From M2408 sp040386975 (lineage in GTDB: Bacteria > Bacteroidota > Bacteroidia > Flavobacteriales_D > Crocinitomicaceae): DNA of 64,000 bases. The stretch's first letter is position 1, and each line of letters starts with the position of its first letter. Of this stretch, positions 36,355 through 44,234 are shown piece after piece. The position numbers were made by a program, and so were the translations under genes. Under the pieces are notes generated by a model. The model was not told the DNA's origin. It saw only the letters and a list, made by a program, of their open reading frames with translations, and searched no databases. The stretch is taken from the NCBI GenBank assembly GCA_040386975.1, contig JAZKEO010000024.1:62001-126000 (forward strand). Direction: 5' to 3'.

Positions 36355-37542
36355 ATGTACGGAAAGATTAAAACACATTTATCAGAAGAATTAAACGCAA
36401 TTCAAGAAGGAGGAATTTTCAAACGTGAACGTATTATTACTTCACCTCAAGGAGCAAATGTTACAGTAAATTCTGGAGAAAATGTTGTAATCATGTGTGC
36501 TAACAATTATTTAGGCTTGTCATCGCATCCAGAAGTAATTCAAGCAGCAAAAAATGCTTTGGACACACATGGATTTGGAATGTCGTCCGTACGTTTTATT
36601 TGTGGAACTCAAGATATTCACAAAACATTAGAGAAAAAAATTGCTGATTTTTACGGAACAGAAGATACTATTTTATATGCTGCAGCTTTTGATGCGAATG
36701 GTGGAGTTTTTGAACCACTTTTTGGAGAAGAAGATGCGATAATTTCGGACGAATTAAATCATGCTTCTATTATTGATGGAGTACGTTTGTGTAAAGCGCA
36801 ACGTTACCGTTACAAACACAGCGACATGGCTGATTTGGAAGAACAATTAATTCAAGCACAAAAGCAACGTTTTAGAATCATCGTTACAGACGGTGTTTTT
36901 TCTATGGATGGTGATATTGCAAAAATGGATCAAATTTGCGATTTAGCTGATAAATATGATGCTTTGGTGATGACAGATGAATGTCATTCAGCTGGATTTA
37001 TCGGTAAAACTGGTCGTGGTGTTCCAGAATATTGCAATGTTATGGATCGCATAGATATTATTACAGGAACTTTAGGAAAAGCTCTTGGTGGTGCTATGGG
37101 AGGTTATACAACCGGAAAAAAAGAAATTATTGAATTATTAAGACAACGTTCAAGACCGTATTTATTTTCAAATTCTTTAGCTCCAGCAATTGTAGGTGCT
37201 TCAATTAAAGTATTTGATATTTTAAGTTCAAACACCGATTTGAGAGATAAATTAGAATCAAATACACTTTACTTTAAAGAAAAAATTATTGCTGCTGGTT
37301 TTGACATCAAAGAAGGAGATTCTCCAATTGTCCCAATTATGCTTTACGATGCAGCACTTTCACAAAAATTTGCTGATTTATTATTAAAAGAAGGCGTTTA
37401 CGCAATTGGTTTCTTTTATCCAGTTGTTGCTAAAGGAAAAGCAAGAATTAGAACACAGATTTCTGCCGCACATTCGATTGCTGATTTAGACAAAGCGATT
37501 GCTGCGTTTATTAAAGTTGGTAAAGAGTTGGGAGTAATATAA
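36355..37542 (+). CDS. kbl: Glycine C-acetyltransferase (2-amino-3-ketobutyrate CoA ligase)
   Basis: The 395-residue PLP enzyme of the alpha-oxoamine synthase family cleaves 2-amino-3-ketobutyrate with CoA to glycine and acetyl-CoA in threonine catabolism. The PLP Lys242 is in T-L-G-K-A-L-G-G. Other marks are N-N-Y-L-G-L-S-S-H-P near residue 50 and D-E-C-H-S-A-G near 208. No threonine dehydrogenase gene is next to it, unlike the E. coli kbl-tdh pair. It is monocistronic and converges on the DUF1573 pair through an octamer-repeat hairpin. Confidence 0.92.
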   Translation: MYGKIKTHLSEELNAIQEGGIFKRERIITSPQGANVTVNSGENVVIMCANNYLGLSSHPEVIQAAKNALDTHGFGMSSVRFICGTQDIHKTLEKKIADFYGTEDTILYAAAFDANGGVFEPLFGEEDAIISDELNHASIIDGVRLCKAQRYRYKHSDMADLEEQLIQAQKQRFRIIVTDGVFSMDGDIAKMDQICDLADKYDALVMTDECHSAGFIGKTGRGVPEYCNVMDRIDIITGTLGKALGGAMGGYTTGKKEIIELLRQRSRPYLFSNSLAPAIVGASIKVFDILSSNTDLRDKLESNTLYFKEKIIAAGFDIKEGDSPIVPIMLYDAALSQKFADLLLKEGVYAIGFFYPVVAKGKARIRTQISAAHSIADLDKAIAAFIKVGKELGVI

Positions 37543-37543
37543 T

Positions 37544-37619
37544 AGATATTAAGACCTTAGGATATTAGGATTTTAAGACAGATTTATCTTGAAATCCTAA
37601 TATCTTAATATCCTGAAGT
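37544..37619. repeat. Inverted pair of octamer arrays between kbl and DUF1573
   Basis: The left arm reads AGATATTA, AGACCTTA, GGATATTA, GGATTTTA, then AGACAG. The right arm, read on the minus strand, gives AGACTTCA, GGATATTA, AGATATTA, GGATTTCA. The two arms are thus related inverted arrays that can pair across a short loop (about 37580-37590), between convergent stop codons. A terminator role is likely; the period-8 structure is the unusual part. Confidence 0.6.
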
Positions 37620-37988
37620 CTAATCTTTGATAACGTAAACCCTAAAATTTAAGATTGTTTCTTTTCTTTTTACATTAGAAGAAAGAATAATACTTCTATC
37701 TTGTTGACCAAATTTCCCCTTTGAATCAAACGTTAATTTAATCGAATCTGTTTTTCCTGGAAGAATTGGATAAGTTGGAAAATCAATTTTTGTGCATGGA
37801 CAAGCAACTTCATACGAATTGATTGTCAAAGGAGCATTTCCCTTATTTTTAAAGACATAGTAATGAACAAGCTCTTTACCTGCTTTTGTTTTCGGGAATT
37901 TATGAGAAACTTTTTTAAACGAAAATTCCGCTTTTTGACTGAAGCAAAAAGCGGAATTTAAAAGTATTATGATGAAGAAAATCTTCAT
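37620..37988 (-). CDS. DUF1573 protein, single domain
   Basis: A 122-residue secreted protein with a signal peptide (1-18) and one DUF1573 (Ig-like, HYDIN-related) domain. The motifs are the F-K-N-K-G-N-A-P-L-T-I and C-P-C-T-K segments (family core: Cys-containing G-C-x-C-T-like loop). The function is unknown. It lies 7 bp downstream of a second DUF1573 gene. Confidence 0.85.
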   Translation of the reverse strand: MKIFFIIILLNSAFCFSQKAEFSFKKVSHKFPKTKAGKELVHYYVFKNKGNAPLTINSYEVACPCTKIDFPTYPILPGKTDSIKLTFDSKGKFGQQDRSIILSSNVKRKETILNFRVYVIKD

Positions 37989-37995
37989 TCAAATA

Positions 37996-38439
37996 TTAGT
38001 TTCCTGAACCTGGACCAGCGTTATTAACTGGTGTAGAACCTTCTGGTGCTGGACCAACTGTTCCTTTGATACGAATAACTTTACTTGGCTCGTTAACAGC
38101 GTTTGAAGTAATCGTTACACTTTTTGTAATTGGACCTGGTCTTTTTGTATCGTATTTTACTGTGATTTCTCCTTTTGCTCCTGGTGCAATTGGCTCTTTT
38201 GGCCAAGATGGAACTGTACAACCACAAGATCCTGTAGCTTTAGAGATAATTAAAGGTGCATTTCCTGTATTTTTGAATTCAAATGTACAAGTACCGTTAG
38301 CACCGTATTTGATATTCCCGTAATCGTGAACTTCTTTTTCAAATTCAACTTTTGCTCCGCTTTCAACTTGTGCGTTTACTTTGTTAGAGATGAATGCTGA
38401 ACCCACTAACATTACTAAAGATAAAAATACTGTTTTCAT
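37996..38439 (-). CDS. DUF1573 protein, longer paralogue
   Basis: A 147-residue secreted protein with a signal peptide (1-23) and one DUF1573 domain (about 30-130), with F-K-N-T-G-N-A-P-L-I-I and G-S-C-G-C-T-V-P-S-W. It ends in a Gly/Pro/Asn-rich tail. It is the first gene of a tandem DUF1573 pair, which suggests a duplicated function. The 471 bp upstream of it have no gene. Confidence 0.88.
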   Translation of the reverse strand: MKTVFLSLVMLVGSAFISNKVNAQVESGAKVEFEKEVHDYGNIKYGANGTCTFEFKNTGNAPLIISKATGSCGCTVPSWPKEPIAPGAKGEITVKYDTKRPGPITKSVTITSNAVNEPSKVIRIKGTVGPAPEGSTPVNNAGPGSGN

Positions 38440-38598
38440 TTTATTGTTTTTTTAAATTGTTTTACATTTTCTATGATTCAAAGATATAAATTCTTTTTAA
38501 AGGTTTTACATTTTTAACAGATTGTTAACGATAGGTTTTAATTTTACTTTTTTTCAACCATAAAAAAAGTAACAAAAAAATCTCCGCTGGGAATGTTT

Positions 38599-38670
38599 CG
38601 CTAAAAATATTTCATTTTAACTTAAAAGAAAACAAACTCACTGCGTTCAAACACTGTTTTCTTTTTAGCG
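38599..38670. repeat. Nested inverted repeat of about 72 bp
   Basis: An outer 9-bp pair CGCTAAAAA/TTTTTAGCG encloses an inner 11-bp pair AAAAGAAAACA/TGTTTTCTTTT, whose loop holds ACTCACTGCGTTCAAAC. The right arms overlap by 4 bp (38662-38665), so the two stems are mutually exclusive at the T run: a possible switching hairpin. Confidence 0.5.
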
Positions 38671-38857
38671 TCAAAATTCATATTTTCTTAACGCTCATCA
38701 TTCCAAGGCGGGTCGAATGATTAACTTGCTCCTTACTAAATAAAAGGCGACATGAGATTAATTTGAAAAAAATCAGATTTATTTCTTGAATTTAGTTTTG
38801 TCATGGTTTTTAAACAAAAACACTCGCCAAAACTAGCTAATCGATTCATCTATATCA

Positions 38858-38902
38858 ACGGATTAAAATCCGTCTCTAAAATATGTGATGCTGTCAGCAT
38901 CA
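38858..38902. repeat. REP-like pair of palindromes
   Basis: ACGGATT and AATCCGT (38858-38873) form a 7-bp inverted repeat with a 2-nt centre. TGATGCTG and CAGCATCA (38886-38902) form an 8-bp inverted repeat with a 1-nt centre. Similar paired palindromes recur in Bacteroidota genomes as REP-type sequences (from memory). No transposase gene is in the window. Confidence 0.45.
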
Positions 38903-38910
38903 TAACAAGT

Positions 38911-39477
38911 TTATTTCTTAGAAATTTTTTCCATTTGCAATTCAATTAACTGCTCAAAAGTTAAATCGATGTGTTCCAATCTGAATTCAACCATTTCTTT
39001 TGTTTCCTTTTCCAAATTTGGATTTTCTTTCAAAAGCATGGTATAATATCTTTCGACGTTAAATTTATCGTTCAACATATCGGAAGTTGAGCCTGCGTTT
39101 AAAAGTAAACTTGCTCTTTTTTCGTATTTTGGATATTTTTCCAACAACAAATTGGTGTAAGTCATTGATTTGCGGTAATCTTTTTTCTGTAAATACAATT
39201 GTTGTACTTTATCCAAACAAGTTGCTGAGTATTTATCTTTCGGAAATTTTGATTGAAAATCTAAATAAGCTTTTATCGTTCTGTCAATTGTTTTTGTTGG
39301 AATTTCTTTTGTCTGGTCGTTCATTATTTCTTTGTACAAGAACTTTAATGAATCATCTAATTCAGTGATTCTTTCTTTCAAAGCTTCAGGACTTGAAGTG
39401 TCAGATTTTGAAGAACATTGAATCAAAAAGAAAGCTAAAACACAGCCAATTGAAACTAAAAATAAACTTTTTTTCAT
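38911..39477 (-). CDS. TPR-like lipoprotein
   Basis: A 188-residue lipoprotein with lipobox L-I-Q-C (Cys21). The mature part is a helical repeat protein with tetratricopeptide-like pairs, for example Y-S-A-T-C-L-D-K-V-Q-Q-L-Y and Y-R-K-S-M-T-Y-T-N-L-L-L-E. It probably acts as a periplasmic protein-binding scaffold. It lies 11 bp downstream of def, so the two are probably co-transcribed. Confidence 0.75.
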   Translation of the reverse strand: MKKSLFLVSIGCVLAFFLIQCSSKSDTSSPEALKERITELDDSLKFLYKEIMNDQTKEIPTKTIDRTIKAYLDFQSKFPKDKYSATCLDKVQQLYLQKKDYRKSMTYTNLLLEKYPKYEKRASLLLNAGSTSDMLNDKFNVERYYTMLLKENPNLEKETKEMVEFRLEHIDLTFEQLIELQMEKISKK

Positions 39478-39488
39478 AAACTGATTTA

Positions 39489-40085
39489 TTACCTGCGTTT
39501 TTGGATAGACGGAAATTTCATTTTATAATCTACAACTAATTCTCCTTTTGAAATTACAGAAAGTTTTTTTGTTAATAATTTTCGTTTCAACATCGAAAGG
39601 TGATCTGTAAATAAAATTCCTTCAATGTGATCGTATTCATGTTGGATAATTCGTGCTTTGTAACCGTCAAAAATCTCTTTGTGAAGCTTGAAATTTTCAT
39701 CGTAATACGAAATATGAATAATTTCTTTTCTAAAAACTTCTTCACGGATTTTCGGGATACTCAAACAACCTTCTTTAAATCCCCACTCTTCGCCTTCTTC
39801 TTTTTCAATGATTGGATTGATGAAAATTTTCTTAAATCCGTCCATTCCAACTGCTTTTGGGTCATCTTCGTCATCCTCATCTTTATCAGCAAATGGACTT
39901 CCATCAACAATAAATAAACGAATCGATTGTCCGATTTGAGGTGCGGCTAAACCAACTCCTTGTGCTTTGTACATCGTTTCAAACATGTTTTCAATCAACA
40001 CATCCAAATCAGGAAAAGTTTTATCAATTTCTACTGCAACTTTTTTTAAAACAGTATCTCCGTATGCTACAATTGGTAATATCAT
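39489..40085 (-). CDS. def: Peptide deformylase
   Basis: The 198-residue enzyme removes formyl groups from nascent chains in the cytoplasm. Marks are G-V-G-L-A-A-P-Q-I-G-Q, E-G-C-L-S-I-P with the metal-binding Cys, and Q-H-E-Y-D-H with the two His ligands and catalytic Glu. An acidic insertion (D-K-D-E-D-D-E-D-D, about 72-80) between the first two motifs is longer than usual. A -7 element TACTTTTG lies 19 nt upstream. Confidence 0.97.
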   Translation of the reverse strand: MILPIVAYGDTVLKKVAVEIDKTFPDLDVLIENMFETMYKAQGVGLAAPQIGQSIRLFIVDGSPFADKDEDDEDDPKAVGMDGFKKIFINPIIEKEEGEEWGFKEGCLSIPKIREEVFRKEIIHISYYDENFKLHKEIFDGYKARIIQHEYDHIEGILFTDHLSMLKRKLLTKKLSVISKGELVVDYKMKFPSIQKRR

Positions 40086-40104
40086 TGTTTAATTTAATCT
40101 ATTG

Positions 40105-40112
40105 CAAAAGTA
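40105..40112 (-). promoter_or_regulatory. -7 element of the def promoter
   Basis: The minus strand reads TACTTTTG, exact to TAnnTTTG, 19 nt before the def ATG. Confidence 0.45.
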
Positions 40113-40132
40113 ATACTTTTTTCAGAATTAAA

Positions 40133-40153
40133 AGTGAAGAGTGAAGAGTGAAG
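40133..40153. repeat. Perfect triple heptamer AGTGAAG
   Basis: Three identical 7-bp words AGTGAAG (40133-40139, 40140-40146, 40147-40153) lie between def and the ABC-F gene, 6 bp from the ABC-F stop. This is the most regular of the eight arrays. Confidence 0.7.
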
Positions 40154-40159
40154 AATATT

Positions 40160-42049
40160 TCAAACAAACTCTGCTAACTCTAACCATCTTTCTGTTTTTT
40201 GTTCAATTAACAAAACAATTTCAGATAATTTCGTTCCAGCTTCCATGATTTGATCGTTTGAGGATGAAGAATCTGATAAAATCGAAGTAAATTTTTCTTT
40301 TTCAAGTTCCAATTTCTCTAAATCTTTTTCAATTTGTTCAAATTCCTGTTTTTCTTTGAAAGATAACTTTTTTGTTTCTTTTTTTACTTCTGATTTCACT
40401 TCGTTTCCTCCAATCACAGAAGATTTTATTTTTGCTGGTTCTTCTTTTTTAGTATCTTTTGGTGTTTTGTCGTATTTTGCTATTTGCTTACGGTATTCCG
40501 TATAATTTCCAACAATGTCGGTAATTCTTGCTTGACCTTCAAAAACAAAAACGTGATCCACCATTTTATCCATGAAATAACGGTCGTGGGAAACAACAAT
40601 CAAACATCCTCCGAAAGAACGCAGATAATCCTCCAAAACGCTCATCACAAAAATGTCTAAATCATTTGTTGGCTCATCTAAAATCAAGAAATTCGGATTT
40701 GCCATCAAAACAGTCATCAATTTCAAACGACGTTTCTCTCCCCCACTCAATTTATATACATAATTGTAATGCATATCACGTGGAAAAAGAAATTTCTCCA
40801 AAAACTGAGCTGCATTCATTTCTTTCCCTTTTTCCAAAGGAATGTATTCTGCAATGTCACGAATAACATCAATTACACGCTTTTTTTCATCCACTTCAAT
40901 CAATTGTTGACTGTAATATCCAAAAACAACTGTTTCACCAATAACAACTTTCCCAGCGTCAACAGGCTCTCTGTCTTGAATCATGTTTAAGAAAGTCGAT
41001 TTTCCTGTACCATTATTTCCAACAATTCCCAAACGTTCTTTTCGCTGAAAATTATAGGTAAATTGATCTAAGATTTTTAAATCCCCCCAAGCTTTTGAAA
41101 TTTTATGTAATTCAACAATTTTCGAACCTAAACGTTCCATTTTTACTGGAATATCAATTTCATCTTCGTCAATTCGTTGACTTGCAACCTTTTTCACATC
41201 TTCAAAAGAATCTACACGTGCTTTTTGTTTCGTTCCACGTGCTTTGGGCTGCTTACGAATCCAGTCTAATTCTTTTTTAAAAGTATTTCGAGCTTTATCA
41301 ATTGTTGAAGCTAATTGTTCTTGTCTTTCAGCTTTTTTCTCCAAATAATAAGAAAAATTTCCTTTGTATTTGTAAATAGTTTTGTCTTCGAGTTCTAAAA
41401 TCGTGTCACATACAACTTCCAAAAAGTAACGGTCATGCGTAACCATCAGAATTGTTGATTTTGATTTGGAAAGAAATTCTTCTAACCATTCAATCATATC
41501 CAAATCCAAGTGATTTGTAGGCTCATCTAAGATCAAAAAATCTGCTTCTGCAATCAATACTTTCGCTAAAGCAACACGTTTTTTTTGTCCCCCAGAAAGA
41601 TTAGAAATCTTTAAATCCGTATTGTCTAATTTTAAAACAGACAAAATTTGACTCACTTTCACTTCAATATCCCAAGCAAATAAATCCGTCATTTCTTGGA
41701 AACAATCGTTTATCTCTTCTTCATTCCCATTTTTCATGGCAATGTTGTACTTCTTTACAGCTTGAATTTCAGGTAAATCATGCGAAAAAACTGCTTCTAA
41801 AACGGTTTGATTTTCATCTAAATTTTCCGCTTGTTCCATGAAAACAATACGAATATCATTTCTATAAACGATTCTTCCAGAGTCAATTTGCTCCAAATCC
41901 ATCAAGCAACGCAATAATGTTGTTTTTCCAGCACCATTTTTTGCAACGATGGCTACTTTTTGACCAAGGTCGATTCCAAAAGTTAAGTCTGAAAAAAGAA
42001 GACGGTCACCAAAAGATTTTGTAAGATTTTCTACCGAAAGATAATTCAT
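40160..42049 (-). CDS. uup: ABC-F ATPase, Uup-like
   Basis: A 629-residue protein with two ABC domains and no membrane domain. The P-loops are G-A-G-K-T-T-L-L near residue 40 and G-T-G-K-S-T-F-L near 348. The signature L-S-G-G-Q and L-S-G-G-E motifs and both D-E-P-T-N Walker B regions are intact. A linker follows the first domain, and a C-terminal coiled-coil region (about 555-629), typical of Uup, follows the second. ABC-F proteins act on the ribosome or DNA; Uup affects transposon excision. The upstream leader contains heptamer repeats. Confidence 0.85.
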   Translation of the reverse strand: MNYLSVENLTKSFGDRLLFSDLTFGIDLGQKVAIVAKNGAGKTTLLRCLMDLEQIDSGRIVYRNDIRIVFMEQAENLDENQTVLEAVFSHDLPEIQAVKKYNIAMKNGNEEEINDCFQEMTDLFAWDIEVKVSQILSVLKLDNTDLKISNLSGGQKKRVALAKVLIAEADFLILDEPTNHLDLDMIEWLEEFLSKSKSTILMVTHDRYFLEVVCDTILELEDKTIYKYKGNFSYYLEKKAERQEQLASTIDKARNTFKKELDWIRKQPKARGTKQKARVDSFEDVKKVASQRIDEDEIDIPVKMERLGSKIVELHKISKAWGDLKILDQFTYNFQRKERLGIVGNNGTGKSTFLNMIQDREPVDAGKVVIGETVVFGYYSQQLIEVDEKKRVIDVIRDIAEYIPLEKGKEMNAAQFLEKFLFPRDMHYNYVYKLSGGEKRRLKLMTVLMANPNFLILDEPTNDLDIFVMSVLEDYLRSFGGCLIVVSHDRYFMDKMVDHVFVFEGQARITDIVGNYTEYRKQIAKYDKTPKDTKKEEPAKIKSSVIGGNEVKSEVKKETKKLSFKEKQEFEQIEKDLEKLELEKEKFTSILSDSSSSNDQIMEAGTKLSEIVLLIEQKTERWLELAEFV

Positions 42050-42056
42050 TAAATTT

Positions 42057-42084
42057 AGTTATGAGTGTTGAGTTATGAGTGATG
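42057..42084. repeat. Heptamer array between the ABC-F and DUF4293 genes
   Basis: Four 7-bp words AGTTATG, AGTGTTG, AGTTATG, AGTGATG run from 8 bp before the ABC-F start to within 3 bp of the DUF4293 stop. Confidence 0.65.
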
Positions 42085-42086
42085 AA

Positions 42087-42551
42087 TTATCTTAAACGAT
42101 TTAAAGAATCCAAGAGATTTTTATCTTTTTTAATACCTAAATTCGCTAGAAAAACAAATGGTAATCCAGCACTAAAAAGATAAAAACCTAAATCTAATTT
42201 TGGAGCTGAAACTTTTGCTAAATCAGTCATAAAAGCAAAATAAATTAAAGCTACTGTAAGTATAAAATAAAGCATAAAAATGACACGAATCAATTTGATT
42301 TGATTTTTAAGGTTTTTGTACGATACAATTGTCAAAACACATAATAAAATAAGAATACTTGGAGCAATAAAATATGGATATGAGCTAATTTCAATGCTTT
42401 TATTCGCTTTATCAAACTCTTGTAAACCAAAAGAAGATAAAATTGTTGAACCATTTTCTGTTTCAAATCGAAAAATTGAAACCCCAAAAGTCACAATTGA
42501 CAAACAAATAATTGTAATAAGTAAATATACCGTTTGAATACGTTGAATCAT
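42087..42551 (-). CDS. DUF4293 membrane protein
   Basis: A 154-residue protein starting at the ATG at 42551 (M-I-Q-R-I-Q). A start 48 nt further up is rejected because a -7 element (42567-42574) lies in that stretch. It has four membrane helices and the M-I-Q-R-I-Q-T-V-Y start of the DUF4293 family, which is restricted to Bacteroidota. The function is unknown. It could be co-transcribed with the ABC-F gene (gap 37 bp with heptamers). Confidence 0.85.
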   Translation of the reverse strand: MIQRIQTVYLLITIICLSIVTFGVSIFRFETENGSTILSSFGLQEFDKANKSIEISSYPYFIAPSILILLCVLTIVSYKNLKNQIKLIRVIFMLYFILTVALIYFAFMTDLAKVSAPKLDLGFYLFSAGLPFVFLANLGIKKDKNLLDSLNRLR

Positions 42552-42566
42552 ATTAATTTTTTTCTG

Positions 42567-42574
42567 CAAAAGTA
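42567..42574 (-). promoter_or_regulatory. -7 element of the DUF4293 promoter
   Basis: The minus strand reads TACTTTTG, exact to TAnnTTTG, 15 nt before the ATG at 42551. It supports that start. Confidence 0.45.
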
Positions 42575-42744
42575 AGGAATTTATAGCGGAAAAGCTCACT
42601 TATTAATAAACAATCTAAAGAGGCGAAAATGAAGTACTTAGTTTGTAATAACAAATTTGTGTATCCAATATAGTAACGATTAAGTTTTAAAGAATGTAAG
42701 ATATAAACAGTAAGATTTGACATAATGACTTGTTCTAAACACAA

Positions 42745-42772
42745 AAAAGCCACCAGTAATCTGATGGCTTTT
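42745..42772 (-). terminator. Terminator after tRNA-Asn
   Basis: AAAAGCCACCAG and CTGATGGCTTTT form a 12-bp stem with one wobble and a 4-nt loop, with a T run on the minus strand. Confidence 0.85.
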
Positions 42773-42774
42773 CG

Positions 42775-42848
42775 CTCCTCCTCTTGGACTCGAACCAAGG
42801 ACCCTCTGATTAACAGTCAGATGCTCTAACCAGCTGAGCTAAGGAGGA
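42775..42848 (-). tRNA. tRNA-Asn (GTT)
   Basis: A complete 74-nt cloverleaf can be drawn: acceptor TCCTCCT with AGGAGGA, D arm GCTC/GAGC, anticodon stem TCTGA/TCAGA around a GTT anticodon (42812-42814), T arm CTTGG/CCAAG with the loop TTCGAGT, and discriminator G. The CCA end is not encoded. A consensus promoter and a terminator flank it. Confidence 0.97.
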
Positions 42849-42880
42849 ATTTTGCTACTTTCATTTCTGAATTGCGAGTG

Positions 42881-42908
42881 CAAATATAATCATTTTATTT
42901 AAACCCAA
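42881..42908 (-). promoter_or_regulatory. Promoter of tRNA-Asn
   Basis: On the minus strand TTG (42908-42906), 17 nt, then TATATTTG (42888-42881): the best match to TTG-N17-23-TAnnTTTG in the window, 32 nt upstream of the tRNA 5' end. Confidence 0.7.
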
Positions 42909-42956
42909 AAACAATTTTTAAAAAAAATGAAAAAAAATATTTTTTGAATCATTTTT

Positions 42957-44075
42957 TCAGTCTTTTGCTAAAAAACTCCAGTAAGTAGAACGATTAATTT
43001 CAATTAGTTTCACATTTGGATACAAAGTGCTAAAACTTTTCGGGAATTTCTTTTTGTCTTTTTTATCCCATTTCATTTGGTAGGCAAACATTTTGTTGTC
43101 TTTTGGCTTGATTTCAATCAAATCGACTTGTTGTTTGGTATGTGTTACCCAAAAATAGAAATTAGCAATCTCAGAAATAGATTTCTTATATTTTTCCGCT
43201 ATAAACCAATTTTTCCATAAAATATCCGCATCGCTTCTAAATTCTAATTCATTGTAATTTTTTATAAGTGCATTTCGGACTCCATTGTCATAAAAATAAA
43301 TACAATGTGTTTTTTTTAACTCGTATTTTTGATCAGTCGAATAAGTTGGGATTTTAATTAAAACCTGAGCTTTTTCTAAAAGTAAAATATAACGCTCAAC
43401 CGTTTCGTTATCTAAACCTACTTTTGTTCCTAATTCATTGTAAGAAACGTGTTTTCCGATTGATAAAGCAATATTTTGAAGTAATTTTCTAAGTTGTTCG
43501 GTTTTATTGATGCGTTCTTTCGGATTTAAAGTCGATTTCAAAATGTTTGACACACAATTCTCTAAAAAAAGAATTGCATTTTCAGTTGACTCAAACACTT
43601 CTTGATTGTTCCCGAAAATCAAACGTTGTTCCAAGTTTTTTTCGATTTGAATCAAACCAAAATGTTTTGCAATATCTTTGAATGTAGGACTTGTCGTTTT
43701 AATAATTAATTCCTGAGCAGTTAAAACTTCGAGTAAAATATCGTCAAAAACTGGTTCAAATGAACACAAACAAATCAAGTTAACTTCAAGATTTTCAAAT
43801 AAAACGATTTCAATTATCTGTTGAAGATTATCTAAAAGTTGTGCTTCTTTTAGAATGACATTTTTTTTGCCTTCAAAAAAAGTATTCAAATTATCTCTAT
43901 CAATATATTGAAATGTTTTTTTTGTTTTTTTATTTGAAATATCAAACAGTTTATAATTCTCTACTTGCTGGTCAAATAAATTCTCCTGAATATTTTCTGA
44001 AGTACCAATTAAAACAAGAATTTTATTACTCGCAATTTTTTCTTTTATTTTTTTAACTATTTCTCTTTCAATCAT
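42957..44075 (-). CDS. DUF4143-type AAA protein with degenerate ATPase and nuclease-like motifs
   Basis: The 372-residue product belongs by layout to the AAA_14/DUF4143 family: an N-terminal ATPase-like domain, then a C-terminal domain with D-L-I-E-I-K and a final W-S-F-L. The P-loop place reads G-T-S-E-N-I-Q-E, so the Gly-Lys-Thr of G-x4-G-K-T is gone. In the usual E-F-K-W motif near the end the Glu is Gln (Q-M-K-W). The start is taken at the ATG at 44075; an in-frame one at 44111 is possible. It looks like a diverged pseudo-ATPase that is still intact and maintained. No partner toxin gene is visible. Confidence 0.75.
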   Translation of the reverse strand: MIEREIVKKIKEKIASNKILVLIGTSENIQENLFDQQVENYKLFDISNKKTKKTFQYIDRDNLNTFFEGKKNVILKEAQLLDNLQQIIEIVLFENLEVNLICLCSFEPVFDDILLEVLTAQELIIKTTSPTFKDIAKHFGLIQIEKNLEQRLIFGNNQEVFESTENAILFLENCVSNILKSTLNPKERINKTEQLRKLLQNIALSIGKHVSYNELGTKVGLDNETVERYILLLEKAQVLIKIPTYSTDQKYELKKTHCIYFYDNGVRNALIKNYNELEFRSDADILWKNWFIAEKYKKSISEIANFYFWVTHTKQQVDLIEIKPKDNKMFAYQMKWDKKDKKKFPKSFSTLYPNVKLIEINRSTYWSFLAKD

Positions 44076-44234
44076 TTTTAATGCTTTATGCTTAAATTTT
44101 CGATAAATCAAGCCTTAAAGATAGTTTTTAGACGTGGAATAAAACATCTAAGTTTGAATTTAATCAAAATAGTAGCTTTATTCTTTTAATATTCTAGTTT
44201 ATAGTTGGTGTCTTTTTACTTGTGAAAATTTTCT

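Larger units (their letters stand above)
38440..38910. other. Gene-free region with nested palindromes, 471 bp
   Basis: No reading frame of note. Four inverted repeats are visible: CGCTAAAAA/TTTTTAGCG (38599-38607, 38662-38670), AAAAGAAAACA/TGTTTTCTTTT (38624-38634, 38655-38665), ATCATTC/GAATGAT (38697-38703, 38715-38721), and the REP-like pair listed separately (38858-38902). The rest is AT-rich spacer and includes the promoter region of the DUF1573 pair. It may be a mobile non-coding element remnant or an RNA gene. Confidence 0.5.

Noticed and set aside
40133..40153. Short direct repeats resembling a CRISPR
   Set aside because: The units are only 7 bp, contiguous and without spacers, and no cas gene is in the window.
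42553..42798. 81-codon minus-strand ORF
   Set aside because: It overlaps the tRNA-Asn gene, its terminator and the DUF4293 promoter, with no signs of a real gene.
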